A DNA stretch of 64,000 nucleotides from UBA7359 sp041689615 (GTDB lineage: Bacteria; Pseudomonadota; Gammaproteobacteria; Eutrophobiales; Eutrophobiaceae), in the NCBI GenBank assembly GCA_041689615.1, contig JBDNFW010000033.1:248001-312000 (forward strand). The letters run 5' to 3'. Made by a program: the position numbers and the translations under genes. The notes beneath the pieces were generated by a model. That model was given only the letters and a program-made list of their open reading frames with translations. It made no database searches and had not been told where the DNA came from. Of the stretch, positions 55,601 to 63,024 are shown in pieces. How positions within the stretch are numbered: position 1 is the first letter of the stretch; the number at the start of each line of letters is the position of its first letter.

Positions 55601-55855
55601 ATTCTTTCCCAGATTACTTAGGGCTGGCCCTAATACATCGGGCTTACGAATGTTATTAACTACCAGCGCCAATCCGGACAAGAGTTTCTTTTCTTGCTCT
55701 TTCTGATCAACATTGGCAAACATCGGTTTCACATCCGGGTAGCGTGAAAACAATTCACTGTAGAATTTTTCTACCAATGCCTCACCCTGAGGTGCAAGTT
55801 TGGCAAAGGTGTCTTCGACTAATTTAATCTGTCTTTGGGTCAGCTTTTTGCTCAT
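52673..55855 (-). CDS. Soluble globin-PAS4-MCP chemoreceptor with CheR/CheB-tether-like C-terminus
   Basis: This 1060-residue protein has no membrane segment. Order: a globin domain (about 1-140) with proximal-His-type LGKNHQKYG; four PAS domains, the first pair (about 180-410) of Aer-like form with GKHHSMFV in both, the second pair (about 415-665) sharing CIDxFHKNPAHQR; a HAMP-like segment (about 670-760); an MCP signalling domain with IIGVIDEIAFQTNLLALNAA; and a tail ending EWDEF. That fits the xWxxF pentapeptide that docks CheR/CheB in enterobacterial receptors. It probably senses O2, NO or redox through haem in the cytoplasm. The globin is a close duplicate of the free globin encoded just upstream in the operon. 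Confidence 0.9.
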   Translation of the reverse strand: MSKKLTQRQIKLVEDTFAKLAPQGEALVEKFYSELFSRYPDVKPMFANVDQKEQEKKLLSGLALVVNNIRKPDVLGPALSNLGKNHQKYGVVAEQYPAVAEVLLEVMSEFAGDLWTDDVKQAWTNALNTVASAMLGAYENSGNEEMKEEDQKMDNLDNNETLKQELDSLKKQHEELLGKITAIDKVQGTIEFNLDGTVITANENFLNVIDYSLEEIQGKHHSMFVEPTYAASPEYKQFWEKLNRGEFDAGEYKRIGKGGKEIWINASYNPVFKDGKAYKVVKFATDVTAQKLEYADFSGKLDAISKTQAAIEFNLDGTIITANENFTNAVGYTLEEIKGKHHSMFVDATYAGSQEYKDFWKKLSNGESQSGQFKRLNKKGEELWLNASYNAVFDMNGNTFKVVKYATDGTALRQQQIASARLQVAVDGAQSPMIMIDRDFIITYVNESTNALLAKHQAKFAENWPGFDANNVMGTCIDVFHKNPAHQRKLLDDPKNLPYTTDIEILDLKFKLVVSAQMDLNGTYIGTTLEWEDVTAMRQRDLEVARLQSAVDGAQANLMLCDEDLNITYVNPAVVEMLRNRQTELRSIWPSLNVDKLVGECIDQFHKNPAHQRRLLGDVASLPANAEIKVGGMEFGLNATAITDPEGNYMGNMVEWRDITEEKNAERQIENLINAATNGELGTRLEVDDFSGFTKRLASSINNLMDAVVVPINESTRVIESLSDGDLTQTMNGEFEGQFLTMQGAVNTSISNLMKMVGEIRESASSINTSANEIAQGNLDLSQRTEEQASSLEETASSIEELTGTVKQNADNAQQANQLAAGARTEAEKGGAVVTDAIAAMSEINQASKKIADIIGVIDEIAFQTNLLALNAAVEAARAGEQGRGFAVVAAEVRNLAQRSAGAAKEIKTLINDSVQKVEEGSKLVNESGTNLGQIVDSVQKVNDIIAEIAAASSEQSTGIDQINKAIAQMDEMTQQNASLVEEAAAASESMDEQAKGLTELISFFNTGNNSTGGSTAAAGERRSRDERPWTPEKSQPKKSAAKVQSKAAGAGSDSEWDEF

Positions 55856-55899
55856 ATCAATATCCTTGGCATACTATAAAATAACCATTTTTAAATTAA

Positions 55900-56343
55900 T
55901 TAAACTGCAATTTTATGTTCAATTTCATCATAGGCCGCCAGCATTATTTCGGCGACGGTGTTCAGTGCATTGGTCCAGGCTTGTTTAACGTCATCCGTCC
56001 ATAAGTCACCCGCCATGTCGCTCATGACACTCAGTAATGTCTCTGCCACTACCGGATAATGTGCGGCAACTGCACCGTAGCCTTGATGTTTTTTACCGAG
56101 ATTACTCAAGGCAGGGCCTAAGTCCTCTGGTTTACGTAAGTTATTAATCACTAGCACCAGACCCGACAGAAGCTTCTTTTCTTGTTCCTTTTGATTAACA
56201 TTCTTAAACATCGGCTTCACTTCAGGATGACGAGAAAATAATTCACTGTAAAATTTTTCAACCAGAACCGCACCCTGAGGCGCAAGTTTACCGAACGTTT
56301 CTTCGAGTAGTTCTATTTGTGTCTCGTTTAGTGGTTCGTTCAT
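55900..56343 (-). CDS. Single-domain globin of the chemotaxis operon
   Basis: This 147-residue haem globin has the proximal-His segment LGKKHQGYGAVA (His near 88) and a distal region PMFKNVNQKEQEKK. It aligns nearly end to end with residues 3-138 of the neighbouring globin-MCP, including an identical stretch LWTDDVKQAWTNALNTVA. It lacks an FAD/NAD domain, so it is not a flavohaemoglobin. It lies 44 bases upstream of the receptor gene. It may deliver or scavenge O2/NO for the receptor, or be the source of its fused sensor. Confidence 0.9.
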   Translation of the reverse strand: MNEPLNETQIELLEETFGKLAPQGAVLVEKFYSELFSRHPEVKPMFKNVNQKEQEKKLLSGLVLVINNLRKPEDLGPALSNLGKKHQGYGAVAAHYPVVAETLLSVMSDMAGDLWTDDVKQAWTNALNTVAEIMLAAYDEIEHKIAV

Positions 56344-56387
56344 TTTTTTGCTCTCTGATTCGACTAAATTATTATTCTGATTAATGT

Positions 56388-56930
56388 TTAGTGTGTTGTT
56401 GGACTTTTTTTTTGAGCATTAGCTGAATTAACAACTTGAGTAATATCAATATCTGCATCAATAAGATGATCAATATCCAGCAAGATCAACATCTTTTCAT
56501 CAACCGTTGCCAGTCCTTTGACAAACTTTGTATTAACGGCTTTACCAAAATCTGGCGATGGTTTTAATTGTTCTTCGGTCAAGTTATAAACATCGGATAC
56601 GGCATCAACAATAAAACCGATAGTTTTTTCCTTTTTCTCGGTTTTTGTCTTTAAGACGATAACAACTGTCGTATTGCTATATTCAACTTGTTCAAGTTCA
56701 AATCGACTTCGAAGATCGACAATTGGCACTATCGTGCCACGCAGGTTCATAACGCCTTGTATATATTTAGGCGTATTTGGAATTTCTGTAGCACTTTCCC
56801 AACCTTTGATTTCCTGAACCCTTAAAATATCCACACCATATTCTTCACCCGCTAACATAAACGTCAGAAATTGATTGGCATTATCTGAATCTAATTCAAC
56901 AACACTTTCTTCTCTAACTTCAGCGTTCAT
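56388..56930 (-). CDS. cheW: CheW coupling protein
   Basis: This 180-residue SH3-like scaffold has FMLAGEEYGVDILRVQEI, PNTPKYIQGVMNLRGTIVPIVDLR and GFIVDAVSDV, the canonical CheW motifs. It links receptors to CheA. It starts 12 bases after the cheA stop and precedes the free globin gene. The C-terminal tail of about 20 residues is polar and unremarkable. Confidence 0.95.
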   Translation of the reverse strand: MNAEVREESVVELDSDNANQFLTFMLAGEEYGVDILRVQEIKGWESATEIPNTPKYIQGVMNLRGTIVPIVDLRSRFELEQVEYSNTTVVIVLKTKTEKKEKTIGFIVDAVSDVYNLTEEQLKPSPDFGKAVNTKFVKGLATVDEKMLILLDIDHLIDADIDITQVVNSANAQKKSPTTH

Positions 56931-56942
56931 AATTCCTTACTC

Positions 56943-59012
56943 CTATGCTGCTTGGTTATTCATAACAGATGATGTTTTATATTCTTCTTGCTTACGATAG
57001 AGACCTAATAGACTTGTTACATCTAGAATCATTGCGACGGTACCATCACCTAAAATAGTCGCACCAGATACGCCTTCTACCTTTTGGAAATTTGTTTCCA
57101 GACTTTTTATAACAACTTGTTGCTGAGCAAGTAAGTCGTCAATAAACAAACCTACTTTTTGACCTTCTGATTCAACAACAACTAATAGACCATTTACAAG
57201 TTCTGTATTATTACTAGCGACATTAAATATTTCATGTAAACGTAATATAGGTAGATAATCTTCACGTAACCTATAAACCTCTGCATCACCTGTAATCGAT
57301 TTAGTGTGCTCTTCTTTTATTTGTATTGATTCGATAATTGAAACTAAAGGAATAATGTAAGTTTGAGTACCTACTTTAATGAGTTGTCCATCGAGTATTG
57401 CCAGTGTTAATGGTAAGCGTATTGTAAAGACTGAACCTTTACCTTCTTCTGATTTAACTTCGACAGTTCCACCAAGGTCATGAATATTACGTTTGACAAC
57501 ATCCATACCGACGCCGCGACCGGATACATCACTAACTACTTCAGCGGTTGAAAAACCGGCATGGAAAATAAGTTCATTAATTCTTCTATCCGATAGTGTT
57601 TCGCCTTCCTTAACGAGTCCACGTTCAATTGCTTTACTTAGAATTCGTTCTCTATTAAGGCCAGCGCCGTCATCTTCAATATCAATAACGATATTGCCAC
57701 CCTCATGATAAGCATTAAGATGTATTGTGCCTGTTTCCGGCTTACCTGCAGCAAGACGAACTTCAGGCATTTCGATGCCATGATCGAGTGAATTTCTTAC
57801 CAGATGAACAAGTGGATCACCAATCTTCTCCATGACTGTCTTATCAAGTTCTGTTCCTTCACCTGACAATTTAAGCTCGATTTTTTTATTCAACTTGCTA
57901 CTTAAATCATGAACCAGTCGAGGAAATCGGTTAAACGAAAAACTGATTGGCAACATACGAATTTGCATCACATTTTCTTGTAGTTCACGCGTATTTCGTT
58001 CCAACTGTTTTAGACCATCGCTTAACTTCTCAACATCTTTCATATCAAAGTCTTCACCAAATTGTCCTAGCATCGATTGAGTGATAACCAGTTCGCCGAC
58101 CATATTAATCAATGTATCAATTTTATCTGTATTAACTCGTATAGAAGATGATTCGCTACTAGCACCATGGCGGTCAGTACTTCTTCTATCTCCTGCTCTT
58201 CTATCTCCTGCTCTTCTATCTTCTGCTGATGCTACTTCTTTTACTTGATTATCAGTTGATGGCTTATTGTCATTATTTGTTTCAATTGAATCACTAGAAC
58301 TAATTTGAGTGATAATTAACTCGCAATCATCTTCTACCCATTCAAAGACTTCTTTCACTTTATCTTCGTCAACATCCGTCGTAAGAGTTAGATCCCATGA
58401 CAAATAACATTCTTCAGTATCGTATTTATCAAAGGGAGGCAGATTATCAATATGAAGCTCGGTGGATAATTCACCAAACTCTTCCAGTTCGCGGAACATG
58501 CGTAAAGGGTCATTGCCTGTCTGGAACATATGATGATGAGGTACAAAATTAATATGCCAACCAGAACCGGCTAGACTACTGTCACTACTTTCACCAGCGT
58601 CCACTTCAGTCTGAGAATTTGATTCAACTCCCAATGCCTTTTCTAGTTCACTCTGGACTGACTTGATATGCTCTTCGTCTATTTCTGTTTTATCTCGTGC
58701 TGCTGATAGCATCTCACGTAAGCAATCAACTGAAGTTAGTAATAAATTGACCTCTTCCTGATTCAGCTCATGTTTCCCTGAACGAACATCATCAAGTAGC
58801 GTTTCAAGAACATGCGTAAAACCGGTTATCTCATTAAAACCAAAACTACCACTACCACCTTTGATAGAATGCGCGGCACGAAATATTTTGTTTATTTCTT
58901 CATCACCAGGATCTTTATAATCGAGCTCAAGAAGCTCGGTTTCCATAATTTCCAAGCCTTCAAAACTTTCTTCAAAGAAGACACCGTGAAACTGAGTTAG
59001 GTCAATCGACAT
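56943..59012 (-). CDS. cheA: CheA chemotaxis histidine kinase
   Basis: This 689-residue kinase has an HPt domain with His48 in FRAAHSIKGGSGSFGF, a P2-like region (about 145-245), a linker with a near-exact 5-residue repeat RAGDR-RAGDR-RSTDR (about 262-277), a dimerisation helix region, an HATPase with HLVRNSLDHGIE and DDGAGLN plus SDVSGRGVGMDVV, and a C-terminal CheW-like domain. It phosphorylates the CheY encoded 58 bases upstream and CheB. No CheZ or CheC gene is seen in the window. Confidence 0.96.
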   Translation of the reverse strand: MSIDLTQFHGVFFEESFEGLEIMETELLELDYKDPGDEEINKIFRAAHSIKGGSGSFGFNEITGFTHVLETLLDDVRSGKHELNQEEVNLLLTSVDCLREMLSAARDKTEIDEEHIKSVQSELEKALGVESNSQTEVDAGESSDSSLAGSGWHINFVPHHHMFQTGNDPLRMFRELEEFGELSTELHIDNLPPFDKYDTEECYLSWDLTLTTDVDEDKVKEVFEWVEDDCELIITQISSSDSIETNNDNKPSTDNQVKEVASAEDRRAGDRRAGDRRSTDRHGASSESSSIRVNTDKIDTLINMVGELVITQSMLGQFGEDFDMKDVEKLSDGLKQLERNTRELQENVMQIRMLPISFSFNRFPRLVHDLSSKLNKKIELKLSGEGTELDKTVMEKIGDPLVHLVRNSLDHGIEMPEVRLAAGKPETGTIHLNAYHEGGNIVIDIEDDGAGLNRERILSKAIERGLVKEGETLSDRRINELIFHAGFSTAEVVSDVSGRGVGMDVVKRNIHDLGGTVEVKSEEGKGSVFTIRLPLTLAILDGQLIKVGTQTYIIPLVSIIESIQIKEEHTKSITGDAEVYRLREDYLPILRLHEIFNVASNNTELVNGLLVVVESEGQKVGLFIDDLLAQQQVVIKSLETNFQKVEGVSGATILGDGTVAMILDVTSLLGLYRKQEEYKTSSVMNNQAA
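58183..58227 (-). repeat. Three tandem 15-bp repeats in the cheA linker
   Basis: CTTCTATCTCCTGCT occurs at 58183-58197 and 58198-58212, and once more with one change at 58213-58227. It encodes the RAGDR repeats in the flexible linker after P2. Two units are base-identical, so copy number may vary between strains by slippage. Confidence 0.85.
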
Positions 59013-59070
59013 TATTTCTCTTCCTTAATGTATTCTTCATTTAAAATTCTTCCCTTAATAATTTTTCTAA

Positions 59071-59433
59071 TCAGGCAATAACTTTTTTAATGGTTGCGAG
59101 CAATTGATCTGGATTAAATGGTTTAACTAACCAGCCTGTCGCTCCAGCAGTCTTTCCTTTGCCTTTCATATCGGCTGATGATTCAGTAGTTAACATCAAC
59201 ATAGGCGTATGTTTATAATTAGGTAACTTACGTAACTCCTGTATTAATGTGATGCCATCCATATTCGGCATATTGACATCCGTCAATACTGCGTCAGAAT
59301 TACTAGCTTTCGCTTTGTTTAGAGCATCCACTCCATCCACAGCTTCTATCACATCGTAACCTGCTCCTTTTAATGTGAATGCCACCATTTGGCGCATTGA
59401 AGCTGAATCATCTACTGTAAGAATTGTTGCCAT
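59071..59433 (-). CDS. cheY: CheY response regulator
   Basis: This 120-residue stand-alone receiver starts MATILTVDDS, with acidic pair Asp8/9, phospho-Asp52 in LTDVNMPNMDG, Thr in MLTTES and Lys in GWLVKPFNP. I chose the ATG at 59433, because GAGGA lies 11 bases upstream; an in-frame TTG six codons earlier is less likely. It is the first gene of the chemotaxis operon, about 70 bases from a FliA-like promoter. The GATGWLVKPF C-terminus is of the CheY type that works with CheA clusters rather than of an output regulator. Confidence 0.95.
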   Translation of the reverse strand: MATILTVDDSASMRQMVAFTLKGAGYDVIEAVDGVDALNKAKASNSDAVLTDVNMPNMDGITLIQELRKLPNYKHTPMLMLTTESSADMKGKGKTAGATGWLVKPFNPDQLLATIKKVIA

Positions 59434-59502
59434 AATAATTGATATCCTCAATAATCAATTTAAATCCATTAAAAAACGTTGCATTTTACAGCGCTACATT
59501 CT

Positions 59503-59529
59503 TTATCGGCATTCAGTTTCTTTTCTTTA
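59503..59529 (-). promoter_or_regulatory. FliA (sigma-28) promoter of the main chemotaxis operon
   Basis: On the - strand TAAAGAAA (59529-59522), an 11-base spacer, then a perfect GCCGATAA (59510-59503). Element sequence and spacing fit the flagellar sigma-28 consensus. It lies about 70-96 bases before the cheY ATG. Confidence 0.75.
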
Positions 59530-59840
59530 ACGCTTGAATCAACAAAATTAAGAAAAATAAATAATCCTGCTTTTGAATGTACCTGCATAAAGTTTGCCAA
59601 TTAGAGTCAAGATTAATCCTTTTCAAATGTACTTATAATTCATGTGCTTACGAATACAGGATGTAGAAGGTGAAATCTAACTTTGAGAAGATGTCAAATA
59701 GACGTCACCATCGGGAAAATACTTACCGGCTTTGTCTATCAATAATGCTAAATGTTTTAGCAAAGCTCTGTGCGTATTACCGAACATGGAATGATGAATA
59801 TAGAGTAATCACCTAAAGAGATTTCTGATAGAATGGGCGC
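59530..59840. other. Spacer between chemotaxis operon and sco gene
   Basis: About 310 bases without a supportable reading frame on either strand. Beyond the FliA promoter at its left edge I see no clear hairpin, repeat or riboswitch-like pattern. A sigma-70 promoter for the Sco gene presumably lies near the right end, but no convincing pair stands out. Confidence 0.4.
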
Positions 59841-60506
59841 ATGCTTAAAGTACTCAGTAACAGTAAATTTTTAATCCCAGCGATGGTCATCCTCGCCGTA
59901 TTAGCGGCAAGCAGTGGCTTTTATATCTCGTTAAAGCAATCACAAAATCAACAGCAACCAGACTTTGGATCGTCGCCAAATATCGAAGGCTTATTCTGGC
60001 CAAACCCGAAACAAATACTCGATTTCAATACACTGGATCAAACAGGTAATACATTTGGACTTGAACAGGTAAAAGGCAAATGGTCGTTTGTTTTCTTCGG
60101 CTACACACACTGTCCCGATGTCTGTCCTGTTACTATGTCAGTCATGAGCGAAACATATAAGCAACTTTCAGTTGATTACGATGACTTACAAATTCTCTTT
60201 GTCAGTGTTGATCCTGAACGCGATACCACAGAAAAGCTGGCTCAATATGTTTCCTATTTTAATGAAGATTTTATTGGCTTGGGTGGTGATACTGAAAAAG
60301 TTGACAGCTTAACGAAACAAATTGGCGTAGCGTACTATCTAAATAATGAGGAACAAGAAGATGGGTATTTAGTTGATCATTCAGCATCAATTTTTGTCTT
60401 TGATCCTAAAGCGCGCTTAGTTGGAAAACTATCAGCACCACATGAGTCAGCAAAGGTTATCGAGCAGTTCACTAATATAAAAAACTTCATTGACGGAACC
60501 CTATAA
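59841..60506 (+). CDS. SCO1/SenC-family copper chaperone
   Basis: This 221-residue thioredoxin-fold protein has an N-terminal membrane anchor (about 11-31) and the copper-binding Cys91-xxx-Cys95 (YTHCPDVCPVTMS) with His180 (LVDHSASIF), the full Sco ligand set. It helps metallate the CuA centre of cytochrome c oxidase from the periplasmic face. A PCu(A)C gene follows on the same strand after 148 bases, which hold dispersed element C; the last codons and stop of this gene form part of that element's left arm. Confidence 0.93.
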   Translation: MLKVLSNSKFLIPAMVILAVLAASSGFYISLKQSQNQQQPDFGSSPNIEGLFWPNPKQILDFNTLDQTGNTFGLEQVKGKWSFVFFGYTHCPDVCPVTMSVMSETYKQLSVDYDDLQILFVSVDPERDTTEKLAQYVSYFNEDFIGLGGDTEKVDSLTKQIGVAYYLNNEEQEDGYLVDHSASIFVFDPKARLVGKLSAPHESAKVIEQFTNIKNFIDGTL

Positions 60507-60653
60507 AAATGCACTTTTTTCACAATAGCTGTGTCAGTGTCGTGCTCAAATACTCACAGAGTACGATGTCCTCATTTATTATTAATACACTCCGGTTTTC
60601 CGCGCGCGCCTTCCTTACTCGTGCAAAAAAAATTACTATTTTTATAAGGTTCC
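60495..60653. repeat. Dispersed intergenic element, copy C (between sco and PCu(A)C genes)
   Basis: This element of about 159 bp is bounded by GGAACCCTATAAAAA (60495-60509) and TTTTTATAAGGTTCC (60639-60653), inverted repeats matching at 14 of 15 positions. The interior shares ACTCACAGAGTACGATGT and the AAAAATGCACTTTT left end with copy A, and CTTCCTTACTC with copy B. The left arm includes the sco stop codon. The right arm holds the AAGG ribosome site of the PCu(A)C gene, whose ATG is at 60655. Confidence 0.75.
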
Positions 60654-60654
60654 T

Positions 60655-61119
60655 ATGCACAAAATTAAACAGCTCTTATTAGTATCTACCCTATTCTTTT
60701 CCTGTTTTGTATCTGCTGATGAAAATATTAACATCACAGATGTATGGATTAGTGAAGCGCCACCGACTGTGTCTGTACTGGCTGCTTATGCAACGATTCA
60801 GAATACATCGAATGAAGAACAAATCTTAACATCGGCAACAAGTCCGATATTTTCAAAAATAGAACTTCATTTAAGTAAAGTCATTGATGAAATGGCAACA
60901 ATGGAAAAACAAGACTCTCTGAGAATACCAGCACAAAATTCTATCGAACTATCACCCGGCGCTTTTCATCTCATGTTATTTTATCCAAAAGCCCCATTAA
61001 AAGTTGGCGATACAACAACAATCACCTTTACCTTTGCCGATGGTACTTCAAACACTGTAGAAGCAACCGTAAAAAAACGAAACAATGATGGCCATGAACA
61101 CCATGATGGTCATCACTAG
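60655..61119 (+). CDS. PCu(A)C periplasmic copper chaperone
   Basis: This 154-residue protein has a signal peptide (about 1-21, SADEN cleavage region) and the exact copper motif H72-x10-M83-x21-H105-x-M107. The tail is His-rich (GHEHHDGHH), as in several family members. It delivers Cu(I) to the CuA site together with Sco, whose gene is adjacent. psd follows after 14 bases. Confidence 0.93.
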   Translation: MHKIKQLLLVSTLFFSCFVSADENINITDVWISEAPPTVSVLAAYATIQNTSNEEQILTSATSPIFSKIELHLSKVIDEMATMEKQDSLRIPAQNSIELSPGAFHLMLFYPKAPLKVGDTTTITFTFADGTSNTVEATVKKRNNDGHEHHDGHH

Positions 61120-61133
61120 GGCGCTCATTAATT

Positions 61134-62021
61134 ATGTCTTTACTATCATCAATGGCAACTCGACTGCTCGACTACATCAAAGTATTGCCGCTATATTGCA
61201 TGCCGCAACATGGCTTAACCTCGATTGTTTATAAACTAACCAGAATTGAAAATAAACGCTGGAAGAATTTTTTAATCAAGACATTCGTTAAGTACTTTAA
61301 AGTCGATATGAGTCAGGCTATTTGGCCTAGCGAAGAAGATTATTCTACTTTCAATGCTTTCTTTACCCGACATTTAAAACCCGATGCAAGAAGCTTGAAA
61401 AAAGATAAGAGCGTAATCCTGTCTCCTGTCGATGGTGCCGTCAGTCAAATTGGCATTATTAATAGTGACAAATTAATACAAGCCAAAGGCATTGATTACA
61501 GTCTGACACAACTACTAGCCAATGATGTCGAAGCCGTTAAAACATTTCATGACGGCAATTTCACCACACTCTATCTATCCCCACGCGACTATCACCGAAT
61601 ACACATGCCAGTCAGAGGTAAATTAATAAAAACCATCTTCGTCCCCGGCGATCTATTCCCCGTTAATAGCGCCAGCGTTAGAACAGTAGATCAACTATTC
61701 GCAAGAAACGAACGCTTCATCAGCCTATTTGAAACTGAACTAGGACTAGTAGCACAAATCATGGTTGGGGCAACTTTCGTCGGCAGTATGGAAACCGTCT
61801 TCGCCGGACAAATCACCCCAACAAAACACCGGGAAATCAGTATTAAAGAATACGAAGAAGAAGAAAAAACAATCCAACTAAACCAAGCCGAAGAATTCGG
61901 CCACTTCAACATGGGCTCAACTGTGATTCTATTATTTGAGAAAGATAAAATAACTTGGGAAGAAAAACTAAAAGAAAACGATCCAATCCAAGTTGGGCAA
62001 GTAATAGGGAAAAGTAAATAG
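61134..62021 (+). CDS. psd: Phosphatidylserine decarboxylase proenzyme
   Basis: This 295-residue proenzyme has SPVDGAVSQIG (about 97-107), SPRDYHRIHMPV (about 149-160) and the self-cleavage site G261-S262-T (MGST; most enzymes have LGST), whose Ser becomes the pyruvoyl cofactor. It makes phosphatidylethanolamine at the inner membrane. It probably shares the sco/PCu(A)C transcript. The codons from about residue 249 onward recur as a diverged fragment at 62905-63012. Confidence 0.95.
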   Translation: MSLLSSMATRLLDYIKVLPLYCMPQHGLTSIVYKLTRIENKRWKNFLIKTFVKYFKVDMSQAIWPSEEDYSTFNAFFTRHLKPDARSLKKDKSVILSPVDGAVSQIGIINSDKLIQAKGIDYSLTQLLANDVEAVKTFHDGNFTTLYLSPRDYHRIHMPVRGKLIKTIFVPGDLFPVNSASVRTVDQLFARNERFISLFETELGLVAQIMVGATFVGSMETVFAGQITPTKHREISIKEYEEEEKTIQLNQAEEFGHFNMGSTVILLFEKDKITWEEKLKENDPIQVGQVIGKSK

Positions 62022-62046
62022 TTAAAAATAGATTCTATAACAATCG

Positions 62047-62205
62047 TTATGCAGCTATTTCAACATAGGATGAACCGCTTATTGGCTCAAGAATCTCATA
62101 ACCCTCCTTAAGTCCATCAATATGAAATGCCATAGCTTCACGCATATTTTTTTCAGTATCCGTGAGAGTGATCCCGGTTGAGACATAACCGTGAAAATAC
62201 AGAAA
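62047..62205 (-). pseudogene. HicB-like antitoxin remnant
   Basis: On the - strand a 52-codon open piece ends in TAA (62047-62049) and encodes GYVSTGITLTDTEKNMREAM followed by FHIDGLKEGYEILEP. That is the C-terminal half of HicB/RnfA-fold antitoxins. An in-frame stop lies directly upstream (62206-62208), and no start, N-terminal half or HicA toxin is present. It is therefore a degraded toxin-antitoxin relic in the psd-nuoN spacer. Confidence 0.65.
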
Positions 62206-62377
62206 TTATAAGCTGATTATTTAGAAAATAACTCGGACAAATCTCGAACTGTAGAATAATAATTCTAGGATAGAACATATATCTTTTTTAATAATCACTA
62301 AAGGTTGCACAACTACAGCCGATAAAATGACCATCGGAAAATAAGATATTTATAAAAAACAAACGGGCGGCAAGTCG

Positions 62378-62821
62378 ATGAATATAATAAATGAAAAAAT
62401 GAAAACATATTTCTTCTCGATTATCGGTTTTATGGCCACGACATTAGGTATTATAGGCTTGTTTTTGCCATTAATGCCTACGACATGTTTCCTAATAGTT
62501 GCTGTTTGGGCATTTTCCAAGTCTAATCCTGAATTAAGTAAAAAAATCCTTCAACATCCACGATTCGGCTCCACTATTAGTAACTGGATGAAATATAAAT
62601 CGATCGATAGAAAAACGAAGTGTACGATTAGCTTGTCGATTGTAGTTGGATTTTCAATAACACTATTGATATCAACACCATCATTAATAATAAGTGCACT
62701 TCTTATTTCCAGCATGCTACTGCTATTGGGATATATAAATACACGACCCCAGTATAACAACAATAGCAATCAGAAACATTTGCATACAATAAGACTATCA
62801 ACTAAAAAAGTACTAACTTGA
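62378..62821 (+). CDS. YbaN/DUF454-family inner-membrane protein
   Basis: This 147-residue protein has hydrophobic helices at about 11-30, 33-47 and 82-113 and the family motif GIIGLFLPLMPTTCFLIVAVWAFSKS. Function of the family is unknown. The start could also be the ATG seven codons downstream. It lies in the variable spacer between psd and the duplicated nuoN end, so it may be accessory cargo. Confidence 0.8.
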   Translation: MNIINEKMKTYFFSIIGFMATTLGIIGLFLPLMPTTCFLIVAVWAFSKSNPELSKKILQHPRFGSTISNWMKYKSIDRKTKCTISLSIVVGFSITLLISTPSLIISALLISSMLLLLGYINTRPQYNNNSNQKHLHTIRLSTKKVLT

Positions 62822-62842
62822 TACAGATAATGAATATATCTG

Positions 62843-62904
62843 TTAACCTAATAATGCCGACAAACACAAAGCCATCAACGCATTAGGCGCCAATCCCAAT
62901 AACA
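62843..62904 (-). pseudogene. Duplicated 3' fragment of nuoN
   Basis: About 60 bases match the end of nuoN at 63690-63750, including the stop. Differences are few: one Ala codon reads Leu, and GLAPN reads GIAPN, while the rest of the frame is intact. It is joined directly to a fragment of psd at 62905. No other nuoN sequence precedes it. Confidence 0.8.
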
Positions 62905-63012
62905 CTAAATCAAGCCGAAGAATTCGGCCACTTCAACATGGGCTCAACCGTCATCCTATTATTCGAGAAAGATAAAATAAGCAAGGACAGGAAGACTAAT
63001 TATCCAATATAA
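62905..63012 (+). pseudogene. Duplicated, diverged 3' fragment of psd
   Basis: Bases 62905-62980 align without gaps to 61878-61953 inside psd with five differences, all at synonymous third positions. The frame continues with different residues (ISKDRKTNYPI) to a TAA at 63010-63012. It lacks the rest of the gene and any start. Confidence 0.82.
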
Positions 63013-63024
63013 AATAAACAAACT

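Noticed and set aside
58183..58227. Possible CRISPR-like short repeat
   Set aside because: There are only three 15-bp units without spacers, and they are inside the coding sequence of cheA.
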